Assembly (NCBI GenBank): GCA_029777225.1
Contig: JAKOSR010000161.1
Coordinates: 1 to 8,947 of the forward strand
Length of the DNA stretch: 8,947 nucleotides
Origin: Chloroflexota bacterium
GTDB taxonomy: Bacteria > Chloroflexota > Anaerolineae > Anaerolineales > Anaerolineaceae
Reading direction: 5' to 3'
Made by a program: the position numbers and the translations under genes. The notes below the pieces were generated by a model that searched no databases, was not told the origin of the DNA, and saw only the letters and a list, made by a program, of their open reading frames with translations. Of this stretch, positions 1-6,644 are shown piece by piece (position 1 is the first letter of the stretch; each line of letters begins with the position of its first letter).

Positions 1-222
1 AAGGTTGCCGAGGAAGGGGATGTTATCAGGGATGAGTTCCAGGAAGCCGGCGGTCGGATTTAGCAAATAGATGACACCGATGATAGCAGCGGTAAAGACC
101 AGCCAGCGCGGCCAGCCATGCTTTGAAAGTGGTTCCACGAGTCGTTTCGCGAAATCGGAAAGTTCATTGCCACTTTCAGGTTTTACAGGGTCTCCAATAT
201 CAATAATTTTTGGTTCTGGCAT
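1..222 (-). CDS. DUF1232 / YkvA-like small membrane protein, 5' part only (C-terminus beyond left edge)
   Basis: This is the N-terminal ~74 residues of a protein whose reading frame stays open to base 1. A charged, soluble stretch of about 38 residues is followed by a hydrophobic segment (about residues 39-56, WLVFTAAIIGVIYLL) and then LELIPDNIPFLGN. That last part matches the DUF1232 (YkvA) signature of a membrane segment followed by D-x-IP-x-LG. The biochemical role of this family is not established. Two in-frame ATGs are adjacent. The one at 222 has GAGG 5 nt upstream and was chosen. The one at 225 would use AAGGA 10 nt upstream. The gene follows the GH4 gene by 28 nt on the same strand, so it is probably the last visible member of that operon. 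The family call rests on a partial motif, because the second half of the domain is not in the window. Confidence 0.75.
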   Translation of the reverse strand, partial: MPEPKIIDIGDPVKPESGNELSDFAKRLVEPLSKHGWPRWLVFTAAIIGVIYLLNPTAGFLELIPDNIPFLGNL

Positions 223-250
223 CATAACCTCGCAATCCTTCAAATCAACT

Positions 251-1636
251 CTAATCCCAAAATTGGGGCAAATGCGCGCGATTTTCAGTGAGAATATCGT
301 CCAATACCTGGCGAGCGGTGCCCAGGTCGTCAATGACCGGGTCCAGCAGCAGGCTTTGCAGCGCCATTTGATGATCACCCTCGACAACCGCGTCCACGCA
401 CAGCTGGCTGCACATAACCTCCCGCTGCAACAAGCCCGTGACGCCTTTGGGAAGTTCGCCAATAGGCATCCCCTTGGCCATTCCCTTGCAGAGGGTGCCA
501 GGTAATTCCACAATCGCGCTATTTGGCAGGTTGGAAATCAGGCCATGGTTGGGCAGGTTCAGGGCTTCCCAATAAAAATCAGAATCGCCCAGCAGCCCCT
601 CGATGACCTCCACCGCTCCTTCGCTCTCAGCTCCGCTGTAGTTTTGCTGGTTTTCCGTGCGTTCAATATCAGCCGCGACCTCCGCCCATTGTTGGTCGCG
701 TAAATTGGCATAGAGCTTCCAATCATACAGCGAAAGGTCGTAACGTGCCCAGGGCGTGGTTCTCGCGCTGCTGACCCACGGCAGGTACTCGCACAAGTGC
801 TCATCACCAGGGATTGGGAACAGGCTAAACGCCTCGAAAACCTCGCGCGTCAGGGGTTCGAATTGCGGCTCCAATTGCATGAATCGCTGCCTAAAAAGAG
901 GATACAAATCTTGCCCACTTCGCCGATCTTCGAGTGAAAGCATCCATGTGAAGTGGTTCAACCCAGCGGCAACAATCCTGAGGTGTTGATGACCCAATTG
1001 AGCCATGTGTTTCATGGGTTCGTGGTTCTTTGGGTCCGCGTGCGTGCTGACAAACGCATCCGCGCCCTTTACGCCCAGGTCTGGTGCCAGGGCTTTGGCC
1101 GCCATGGCATAACCCGCGCCAAGCTGGTGGCAGAGTCCAACGACCTTAATCTTCGTATACGCGCTAATGAGATAGCACACGCGGTGCATCGGGTTGGTAA
1201 AATTGATGAACCATGCTTGGGGGCAGAGCGTTTCCATGTCCTTGGCGATGGCCAATACCGTGTTGACGTTCCGAGCCGCGTGCGCAAAACCGCCCGGACC
1301 GCCGTTTTCGGCGTAGGGCTGCCTTAGTCCGTACTTGAGGGTGAGTTCAAAGTCTTTTTGCCACAGCGCTTCACGCGGCTGGACTTCGATGGCGCTGATG
1401 ACAAAATCAGCCCCTGGGAGCGCCTCCTTATGGTTCGAGTAACTGGTTATCACTTTTTGGCAATCCCACGCGGAATTCAGCCAATTCGCAAGTTTGGTGA
1501 CAATCTCCAGTGATTCAGCGTTGATATCCACCAGGCAGATTTCACTGCCGCGCAGGCGTTCACTATGTAAAAGGGTCAGCAAGGTGCTCAGCCCAAAAGA
1601 ATGGCTGCCAGCGCCCAAACATACAATTTTTGTCAT
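251..1636 (-). CDS. Family 4 glycoside hydrolase (NAD+- and divalent-metal-dependent)
   Basis: The product has 461 residues, normal for GH4. GH4 enzymes cleave glycosides by a redox-assisted elimination using NAD+ and a divalent metal such as Mn2+, in the cytoplasm. Visible family marks are the N-terminal Rossmann motif KIVCLGAGSHSFG (residues 3-15), the acidic strand end LVDIN (35-39), ENGGPGG (110-116), NFTNPM (145-150), the metal-binding Cys169-His170 in GLCHQ, GLNHFTW (225-231, with the second metal-ligand His228), and NHGLISNLP (363-371) near the C-terminus. The start at 1636 was chosen because homology begins at MTKIVCLG. The frame is open further upstream, but that part overlaps the preceding gene and has no GH4 character. 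The ATG lies 2 nt after the upstream stop codon, which suggests coupled translation. The substrate (alpha-glucoside, galactoside, glucuronide or galacturonide) cannot be assigned: the residues after Cys-His (Gln-Leu) do not match the subgroup motifs I know. Confidence 0.9.
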   Translation of the reverse strand: MTKIVCLGAGSHSFGLSTLLTLLHSERLRGSEICLVDINAESLEIVTKLANWLNSAWDCQKVITSYSNHKEALPGADFVISAIEVQPREALWQKDFELTLKYGLRQPYAENGGPGGFAHAARNVNTVLAIAKDMETLCPQAWFINFTNPMHRVCYLISAYTKIKVVGLCHQLGAGYAMAAKALAPDLGVKGADAFVSTHADPKNHEPMKHMAQLGHQHLRIVAAGLNHFTWMLSLEDRRSGQDLYPLFRQRFMQLEPQFEPLTREVFEAFSLFPIPGDEHLCEYLPWVSSARTTPWARYDLSLYDWKLYANLRDQQWAEVAADIERTENQQNYSGAESEGAVEVIEGLLGDSDFYWEALNLPNHGLISNLPNSAIVELPGTLCKGMAKGMPIGELPKGVTGLLQREVMCSQLCVDAVVEGDHQMALQSLLLDPVIDDLGTARQVLDDILTENRAHLPQFWD

Positions 1637-1638
1637 TA

Positions 1639-3957
1639 TTAGGCTATAACTCCCGGTTTGAGTTTCTGGATGATGGCTTTGGCGGCTTTCCGCCCTGCTC
1701 CCATCGCGAGGATGACCGTCGCCCCTCCGGTGACGATGTCCCCACCCGCGTAAACGCCTGGCATGGAGGTCTCCATCGTGTCGGGGTTGACCTTGATGTG
1801 ACCACACTCATCGAAGTCCAGCCCGGGGGTGGTCTTCTGGATGATGGGATTGGACCCGTTTCCGATGGCCACCACCGCGACATCGACGGGTCTATCAAAT
1901 TCGGACCCCGGGATGGGAATCGGGCGCCGGCGGTTGCTGGCATCGGGCTCACCCAGTTTCATTTTCATCAGGCGCACACCCGTTAGCCATCCTTCCTCGT
2001 TCCCAAGGAAAGCGACAGGGTTACACAAATACTCGAAAATAATACCTTCCGCTTTCGCGTGCTGGATCTCTTCAAAACGCCCTGGCATCTCCGCTTCTGT
2101 CCGGCGGTAGAGGATGGAAACCTCACGCGCGCCAAGGCGCAGGGCTACGCGGGCAGAGTCCAGGGCTGTATTGCCGCCTCCGATAACAGCCACGTTCTTT
2201 CCGGCTATATTCAGGATGGGCGTATCCACATGCGGGAATTGGTAGGCTTTCATCAGGTTGAGCCGGGTGAGGAACTCGTTGGCCGAATAGACACCCACCA
2301 GCGACTCGCCGGAAATATTGAGAAAATTGGGAAGGCCCGCGCCTGTGCCGATGAAAACGGCGTCAAAATGCTCCTGCTCAATCAGGTCATGGATGGCGTA
2401 AGTGGAACCGATGAGGGTATTGGGGACGAAATGCACACCTAATGCGCTGAGCGAGTCAATTTCATTCTTGACAATAGCCTTCGGCAGGCGGAACTCGGGG
2501 ATGCCATAACGCAAAACGCCACCAAAATCATGAAAAGCCTCAAAAACGGTGACATCCAGACCAGCCTTGGCCAAATCACCAGCGCAACTCAGACAGGCCG
2601 GCCCAGACCCTACCAGTGCGACCCGTGCCAGACCTTCTGCCTTTACCTCGGCTTGAGGTTGGGCTTCCTGGGTGGCCAGCGCGTCGGCCGCGAAGCGCTC
2701 CAAAGCCCCAATCGCGATGGGTTGGCCTTTGCGCTTGAGGATGCAGGCGCCTTCGCACTGTTCGGTTTGTGGACACACCCGTCCGCAGACTCTCGGGAGG
2801 GCATTATCCTGCTTAATCAACCTGCCTGCTTCAACAGCATCCCCCGCGATAATCAGCTTGATAAACTCGGGAATGCGCACCGAAACGGGGCAACCTGCCA
2901 CGCACAATGGCCGCCGGCACTGAAGGCAACGTTCAGCCTCTGCCATGGCCTGCTCTGCGCTGAAACCAAGCGCGACCTCAGAAAAGGTGCTCAGTCGTTC
3001 TGCCATGGCCAGTTCAGGCATTTGCTGACGCGGTGTGGAAATCGTGGGTTGTTCTGGCTCAGCAACGTGAACCTGCTGTGCTTCAATTTGCTGGTCAAGG
3101 CGGCAATTCTCAGCGTGATCGTAGGCCCGGTTGCGTTTGATGACCGTGTCAAAATCGACCAGGTGTCCATCAAATTCTGGCCCATCCACGCAGGTGAAGC
3201 GTGTTTCACTTCCCACCCGCACACGGCAGCCGCCGCACATCCCGGTCCCGTCCACCATGATGGTATTCAGGCTGACGATGGTGGAGATTTGGTATGGGCG
3301 GGTGATTTCCGCGACAGCATGCATCATTTGCAGGGGTCCGACTGCCAAAGCATGGTTAAAGCGGTATCCTGCGTCCAAAAGTAGCTGTAATTGTTGCGTT
3401 ACAAAACCATGAAACCCATAGCTGCCATCATCCGTGGTGAAAAATACTTCATCACTCACGGATTTAATCTCATCCTCAAGTATCATGAGTGCCCTGTTGC
3501 GCGCGCCTGAGATTACAGTCACATGATTGCCAGCTTCCTTGAGCGCTTTGGCCACGGGGTAGGCAAGCGCGGTTCCCAGGCCACCCCCAACCACCAGTAC
3601 TCTTCCGTAGTTCTTAATCTCGGATGGGTTCCCCAGCGGGCCCAGCACATCCAAAACCTGTTCACCTTCGCCCAGTTGGTGCAGTTTCTCTGTGCTCCTG
3701 CCGACGGTCTGGACAATCAGCGTGATGGAGCCTGAGGTTGGCTGTTTATCGACGATGGTAAGGGGAATGCGCTCGCCGGCTTCCGAGAGACGGATGATGA
3801 CAAACTGCCCGGGTTGCGCTTTTTCTGCGATGCGAGGGGCGTAAATCTCGTATTGGGTGACCCGCTCCGCGAGCTCGACTTTGTCGAGGATTAATCCCGT
3901 CTCGGGATGGCGTGAAGCTGGCCTGGGCGTTGCTGGTCGTGGGGTGGTATTGGTCAT
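1639..3957 (-). CDS. NfnA-NfnB-like fusion: DHOD-type FAD/NAD-binding iron-sulfur subunit fused to NADPH-dependent glutamate synthase small-subunit-like protein
   Basis: This is a 772-residue fusion of two flavoprotein modules that are usually separate chains. Residues ~20-290 resemble NfnA/PyrK: RIPLT (63-67) for FAD, GGGLGTALAYPVAKAL (124-139) for NAD(P), and DGTGMCGGC plus a later Cys (C241, C244, C256) for a [2Fe-2S] cluster; the family uses a non-Cys fourth ligand. Residues ~310-772 resemble NfnB/GltD. Two Cys groups (C344, C347, C352, C356 and C391, C395, C401, C405) would hold [4Fe-4S] clusters. An FAD motif starts at GSGPA (450-454), a second nucleotide motif is GGGNTALDSA (593-602), and YAGGD (736-740) lies near the end. 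Known relatives act as NADH-dependent ferredoxin:NADP+ oxidoreductase (electron bifurcation), sulfide dehydrogenase, or glutamate synthase partner; the sequence does not decide among them. The start at 3957 was chosen over an open extension to 4056 because GAGAGG lies 6 nt upstream. The FAD motif reads GSGPAC, with Cys455 where Gly is usual. Confidence 0.9.
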   Translation of the reverse strand: MTNTTPRPATPRPASRHPETGLILDKVELAERVTQYEIYAPRIAEKAQPGQFVIIRLSEAGERIPLTIVDKQPTSGSITLIVQTVGRSTEKLHQLGEGEQVLDVLGPLGNPSEIKNYGRVLVVGGGLGTALAYPVAKALKEAGNHVTVISGARNRALMILEDEIKSVSDEVFFTTDDGSYGFHGFVTQQLQLLLDAGYRFNHALAVGPLQMMHAVAEITRPYQISTIVSLNTIMVDGTGMCGGCRVRVGSETRFTCVDGPEFDGHLVDFDTVIKRNRAYDHAENCRLDQQIEAQQVHVAEPEQPTISTPRQQMPELAMAERLSTFSEVALGFSAEQAMAEAERCLQCRRPLCVAGCPVSVRIPEFIKLIIAGDAVEAGRLIKQDNALPRVCGRVCPQTEQCEGACILKRKGQPIAIGALERFAADALATQEAQPQAEVKAEGLARVALVGSGPACLSCAGDLAKAGLDVTVFEAFHDFGGVLRYGIPEFRLPKAIVKNEIDSLSALGVHFVPNTLIGSTYAIHDLIEQEHFDAVFIGTGAGLPNFLNISGESLVGVYSANEFLTRLNLMKAYQFPHVDTPILNIAGKNVAVIGGGNTALDSARVALRLGAREVSILYRRTEAEMPGRFEEIQHAKAEGIIFEYLCNPVAFLGNEEGWLTGVRLMKMKLGEPDASNRRRPIPIPGSEFDRPVDVAVVAIGNGSNPIIQKTTPGLDFDECGHIKVNPDTMETSMPGVYAGGDIVTGGATVILAMGAGRKAAKAIIQKLKPGVIA

Positions 3958-3963
3958 GCATGA

Positions 3964-3969
3964 CCTCTC
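3964..3969 (-). promoter_or_regulatory. Ribosome binding site of the NfnAB-like fusion gene
   Basis: GAGAGG on the minus strand ends 6 nt before the ATG at 3957. It is the reason for choosing this start over the open extension to 4056, which would overlap the preceding gene. Confidence 0.65.
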
Positions 3970-4009
3970 AGGACGGCGAATTTGGCTGTGAATATGAGCC
4001 TGGCAGGGG

Positions 4010-4942
4010 TTAATTGACGTTAAGACACCAGTACAAGGCTTCCTGTTTATCTTCATTCAAGGTGTAAATAAGGCAATAACGGCCTTTTGTAAGCTCTTGT
4101 TCTGGTGTGAGGAGGGTGATTTGGTTTTCCGCGGGCTGGGTTGTGAACGTCACCGGTGCGTTCTTTTCATCCACGAATTTAACCTTTTCCATGGTAATCA
4201 ACAGAGTGTTGATGACCACGGTAGGTTTCTGGGTTTGCACAGCGGGGATGCCCTCTGACTTTGAGGGCTCGTTCAGGCTCAGTTTCATTTCCTGGTACAC
4301 GCCATCCTCGAGGGTGAACACACCTTCCGATGGAGGAAGCATGGAAAGCACAGGCGTGGGTTGGTGCAGGAAAGGCAGGTCGGTCTTAAGCAGGGTGGTC
4401 CCAATCAGGATGCCAATGACAATGAAAACGGTAAGGGTGAGCCCGTAAAAAGCGATGTCCAGCCAGGGTTTACGTTGTATGCCAGTTGTTGTGGTGCTAG
4501 GGGTTGGTCTGGCGGGTGTGGAGGGTGCCACCTCTGCCTGTGACGTTGGAGCCGCTGCCACAGGGGCCTGTTGGTTTAAACTGGCTTCCTGGTTGAGCGC
4601 GGCGGAAACATTAGCCGCGGCCTGGCTGGGGCTGACCGGCGTCTTGAACAAGCCAATCGGGCGGGTGTAATCAGAGAGTTTTTCACCTGGTTTGGGGGGG
4701 ATGTACTTTTTGCGCTGGATGAAAGCCAATCCGCGTTGGGCTGGACGATTACCCGGGTCAATTTCCAAGGCTTTTTTGAGGAAGATGGTCTGTTTTTCTT
4801 CATCCTCGATGATTGCAGAGAGCCATACCCAGACATTGGCGTTTTCCGGCTCTTCAACGATGGCGTCCTTAAGATGCGCAAGCGCTTCTTCCATCATGCC
4901 GGATTTCGCTGCTTCAATGCCTTTTTGCAGGGATGTGCTCAT
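4010..4942 (-). CDS. TPR-repeat protein with one membrane helix and a C-terminal outer domain, function unknown
   Basis: The product has 310 residues in four parts. Residues ~3-70 form tetratricopeptide-like helices (EEALAHLKDAIVEEPENANVWVWL, then a second repeat with KKALEIDPGNRPAQRGLA), a protein-binding fold. Residues ~80-158 are a low-complexity Ala/Pro/Ser/Thr/Gln linker. Residues ~160-184 are a single hydrophobic helix (LTLTVFIVIGILIG at the core). Residues ~190-310 are a probable beta-rich domain with two cysteines (C290, C306) that could pair. There is no signal peptide, so the likely topology is TPR inside, C-terminal domain outside (inference). I do not recognise the C-terminal domain. 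The gene is first in the left operon, and the fusion flavoprotein gene begins 52 nt after its stop. The start at 4942 has GGAG 8 nt upstream. A role as a scaffold or sensor is possible, but nothing in the sequence shows it. Confidence 0.8.
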   Translation of the reverse strand: MSTSLQKGIEAAKSGMMEEALAHLKDAIVEEPENANVWVWLSAIIEDEEKQTIFLKKALEIDPGNRPAQRGLAFIQRKKYIPPKPGEKLSDYTRPIGLFKTPVSPSQAAANVSAALNQEASLNQQAPVAAAPTSQAEVAPSTPARPTPSTTTTGIQRKPWLDIAFYGLTLTVFIVIGILIGTTLLKTDLPFLHQPTPVLSMLPPSEGVFTLEDGVYQEMKLSLNEPSKSEGIPAVQTQKPTVVINTLLITMEKVKFVDEKNAPVTFTTQPAENQITLLTPEQELTKGRYCLIYTLNEDKQEALYWCLNVN

Positions 4943-4993
4943 CGTTTAATCTCCAATCGTACGAAATTGTGCAAATTTTGTACCAAATAAAAT

Positions 4994-5021
4994 TTTACCA
5001 CACGGTTCTTTACACTATAAT
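4994..5021 (+). promoter_or_regulatory. Predicted sigma70-type promoter of the metallophosphoesterase gene
   Basis: TTTACC (4994-4999) and a perfect TATAAT (5016-5021) are separated by 16 nt. Transcription would start near 5028, about 33 nt before the ATG at 5061. The AT-rich region 4943-5060 lies between divergent genes, so the minus-strand operon starting at 4942 should also have its promoter here. I saw only weak candidates for it (for example TAAAAT on the minus strand near 4992-4997) and do not call one. Confidence 0.6.
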
Positions 5022-5060
5022 GATTACCATTTCATAAAAAAGCAGGGATAAACAAGCGAC

Positions 5061-5558
5061 ATGCTCATAGGAATTATCAGCGACACCCACAATCGTCACG
5101 AAAAAATCTTCCAGGTAGCAGAGTACTTACGCAATAAGTCCATCACCACGTTGCTCCACTGTGGCGATGTCACCAGCTCCAGCCTCATCCAATACCTGGA
5201 TGGCTTTGATGTCCGGCTGGTTTTTGGCAACAATGATTACGCCCCCGGGGATATCGAAGACGCGCTGAAAAAAATGAACCCGAAAAACTCAGCGGGCAAT
5301 ACTTTGGAGTTCAAATTGGAGGGGAAGCGCTTCTATATGGCGCATGGCGATAACCGCGTCATGGTCGAGCGCGCGGTATTATCAAACGCGTATGACTTTG
5401 TCATCAGTGGTCACACCCATCGGTTCAAAGACCAGGTCATCGGTAAAACGCGTGTACTTAACCCGGGCGCGCTGGGCGGCATTGGCTATGAACCGCGCTC
5501 GTTTGCCATTCTTGATGTGCAAACCGGGACAGTCTTAAAAGTGGTGTTGGAAGACTAA
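5061..5558 (+). CDS. YfcE/MJ0936-family metallophosphoesterase (phosphodiesterase)
   Basis: The 165-residue product is the usual size for this compact family of Mn2+/Ni2+-dependent cytoplasmic phosphodiesterases (relatives: E. coli YfcE, M. jannaschii MJ0936). All calcineurin-like metal motifs are present in order: SDTH (residues 7-10, ligands D8 and H10), GD (35-36), GNND (56-59), HGD (95-97) and GHTH (117-120), followed by the family-typical LNPGAL (133-138). The sequence begins directly at MLIGIISDTH, so the start is firm; a weak AGGGA lies 12 nt upstream. The natural substrate is unknown, as for most of the family. It is transcribed away from the left operon and appears to be a single gene. 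A hairpin follows about 12 nt after its stop. Confidence 0.93.
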   Translation: MLIGIISDTHNRHEKIFQVAEYLRNKSITTLLHCGDVTSSSLIQYLDGFDVRLVFGNNDYAPGDIEDALKKMNPKNSAGNTLEFKLEGKRFYMAHGDNRVMVERAVLSNAYDFVISGHTHRFKDQVIGKTRVLNPGALGGIGYEPRSFAILDVQTGTVLKVVLED

Positions 5559-5569
5559 TTCCTGAAAAC

Positions 5570-5596
5570 CTGGCGGTGTGTGGAGTGTGCCACCAG
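5570..5596 (+). other. Imperfect hairpin after the metallophosphoesterase gene
   Basis: CTGGCGGT (5570-5577) can pair with GCCACCAG (5589-5596), with one C-A mismatch and a G-T pair, around an 11-nt loop. On the plus strand it is followed by A residues, not a T-run, so it is not a classical intrinsic terminator for the gene that ends at 5558. It might stabilise the mRNA 3' end or be chance. Confidence 0.3.
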
Positions 5597-5608
5597 AAAA
5601 ATTCCAAC

Positions 5609-5637
5609 TTGCATAAATGGCCTCATGAATGTATAAT
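5609..5637 (+). promoter_or_regulatory. Predicted sigma70-type promoter of the tRNA-Pro gene
   Basis: TTGCAT (5609-5614) and a perfect TATAAT (5632-5637) are separated by 17 nt. Transcription would start around 5643-5645, just before the mature tRNA 5' end at 5649. That fits a tRNA gene with its own promoter. Confidence 0.6.
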
Positions 5638-5648
5638 CACCAAACTTT

Positions 5649-5723
5649 CGGGGCGTGGCGCAGTCCGGCTAGCGTGCTTGCATGGGGTGCAAGAGGTCGA
5701 AGGTTCAAATCCTTTCGCCCCGA
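5649..5723 (+). tRNA. trnP: tRNA-Pro (anticodon GGG)
   Basis: A full cloverleaf folds by hand. The acceptor stem is CGGGGCG/CGCCCCG (5649-5655 with 5716-5722). The D stem is GCGC/GCGT (5658-5661 with 5672-5675). The anticodon stem is CTTGC/GCAAG (5677-5681 with 5689-5693) around the loop ATGGGGT, giving anticodon GGG at 5684-5686. The T stem is GAAGG/CCTTT with loop TTCAAAT (5704-5710). The discriminator is A5723. The C1-G72 pair and A73 agree with bacterial tRNA-Pro identity. The 3' CCA is not encoded and would be added after transcription. It reads CCC and CCU proline codons. Confidence 0.95.
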
Positions 5724-5724
5724 C

Positions 5725-5760
5725 AAAAAGACCACATCGTTATTGGTGTGGTCTTTTTTT
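5725..5760. terminator. Intrinsic terminator, usable on both strands
   Basis: The arms AAAAAGACCACA (5725-5736) and TGTGGTCTTTTT (5747-5758) are perfect complements around a 10-nt loop, with T's running on to 5760. It begins one base after the tRNA discriminator, so it ends the tRNA transcript. Its A-rich left arm gives a T-run on the minus strand as well. It therefore can also end the convergent radical SAM/methyltransferase transcript, whose last gene stops at 5892. Confidence 0.85.
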
Positions 5761-5891
5761 CTGAGTTACTAATATTGGGGGCAATTTTTGGGTCATCGCA
5801 GAGTTCAGTTCCACTTCAAATATCGTACTCAAAAATGGATGCGCTAAAGGTTTTGATTTTGTGGGTTTAGAACGAAACACGCCTTTCGAAC
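5761..5891. other. Short intergenic region between convergent units
   Basis: This is about 130 AT-rich bases between the terminator and the methyltransferase stop codon. I see no convincing small gene or promoter. A weak stem, CGAAA/TTTCG with a 6-nt loop, lies just beyond the methyltransferase stop (about 5873-5888) but has no T-run. Confidence 0.5.
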
Positions 5892-6644
5892 TTAAAGATT
5901 GGATGGCACCTGGCCATAAGCATAGAAGGTGGGAATAAACACGGTGCCCAAGCCAGACAGCCAGGCCTTTTCCGCTTTTTGTTTGAGCTCCAAAATTTCT
6001 GCGATGGGGACCATGCCCCCAAGGTCGTAAGCAATCATGTCCCACTCAGCGCTAAACGTCTCTGTGTTCGGTTCCATCCATTGGCCGGCCAACAGCCCAA
6101 TGCGCACACTTTCCAGTGCACTTTGATGGAAGATGGCTCCCAGCTGCCTTCCCGTTGAAAGGTTGACACCCTGGAATTCCAAGGAATGGTTTTGGAAACG
6201 CCCAATTTGGCGAAAGATGTCCGGATGGTCAATCCGGGCTTCATAATCCGGTTCCGCGAAAGCGATCACCCAGCCACCAGGGCTGGTGACACGCCTCATT
6301 TCCTTGATTGCCAATTCAGGATTCTTCAACCACAGCAGCAGGTAATGGCAGGCAGTCAGCTTAAAAGAATCAGCCGCGAACGGAAGTGAAAAGGCATTAC
6401 CATTCACCACCCTGGTTTGAGCGCTATTACTGGCTGCCCATTCGCAGCGCTGAAAGTCTACATCCATACCCGTGGCTGAAAGGTGCCTTTGTTCATAATC
6501 ACCAAACAAGGCTCCGGTCCCACACCCCACATCCAGGATTGAATCTTCAGCCCTAGCGCCCACCTGGGCGAGAATGTAGTTCCGTAGATTCTTGGTCCAG
6601 GTGGCCTGGAGCAAGTACCTGTCTTGCCAATCAGCCAATCTCAT
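5892..6644 (-). CDS. Class I SAM-dependent methyltransferase
   Basis: The product has 250 residues. Motif I is ILDVGCGTGALF (residues 36-47, SAM binding), followed by an acidic strand-2 end GMDVD (59-63), motif II NGNAFSLPFAADSFK (81-95), which is the UbiE/methyltransferase-11 style of SAM adenine pocket and strand 4, and a PGG turn (122-124). Residues ~130-250 are more variable and probably set the acceptor, which I cannot name. The ATG at 6644 lies inside the 3' end of the upstream gene (14-nt overlap), so translation is probably coupled. AAGG lies about 10 nt upstream. Its place as third gene behind two radical SAM-type proteins suggests it methylates the product or substrate of that system (inference). 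It could also be a general small-molecule methyltransferase. Confidence 0.88.
   Translation of the reverse strand: MRLADWQDRYLLQATWTKNLRNYILAQVGARAEDSILDVGCGTGALFGDYEQRHLSATGMDVDFQRCEWAASNSAQTRVVNGNAFSLPFAADSFKLTACHYLLLWLKNPELAIKEMRRVTSPGGWVIAFAEPDYEARIDHPDIFRQIGRFQNHSLEFQGVNLSTGRQLGAIFHQSALESVRIGLLAGQWMEPNTETFSAEWDMIAYDLGGMVPIAEILELKQKAEKAWLSGLGTVFIPTFYAYGQVPSNL

Noticed and set aside
1637..1807. In-frame upstream extension of the GH4 gene (57 extra residues)
   Set aside because: It overlaps the C-terminal coding part of the flavoprotein gene, is rich in Arg/His/Gly with no GH4 character, and the Rossmann motif begins right after the ATG at 1636.
2530..3384. 284-codon open frame on the plus strand
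   Set aside because: It is opposite the flavoprotein gene, which has many clear motifs. The translation has no recognisable domain and no fitting ribosome binding site, so it is a shadow frame.
5570..5596. Intrinsic terminator of the metallophosphoesterase gene
   Set aside because: The stem has a mismatch and is followed by A's, not T's, on the coding strand; it is listed only as a low-confidence hairpin.
5576..5764. 62-codon plus-strand open frame that spans the tRNA
   Set aside because: It reads straight through the tRNA-Pro gene and its terminator, so it is chance.
5740..6045. 101-codon minus-strand open frame over the terminator and the methyltransferase end, considered as a small peptide gene
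   Set aside because: It overlaps the methyltransferase in another frame and runs through the tRNA terminator; its composition shows no leader/core peptide pattern.
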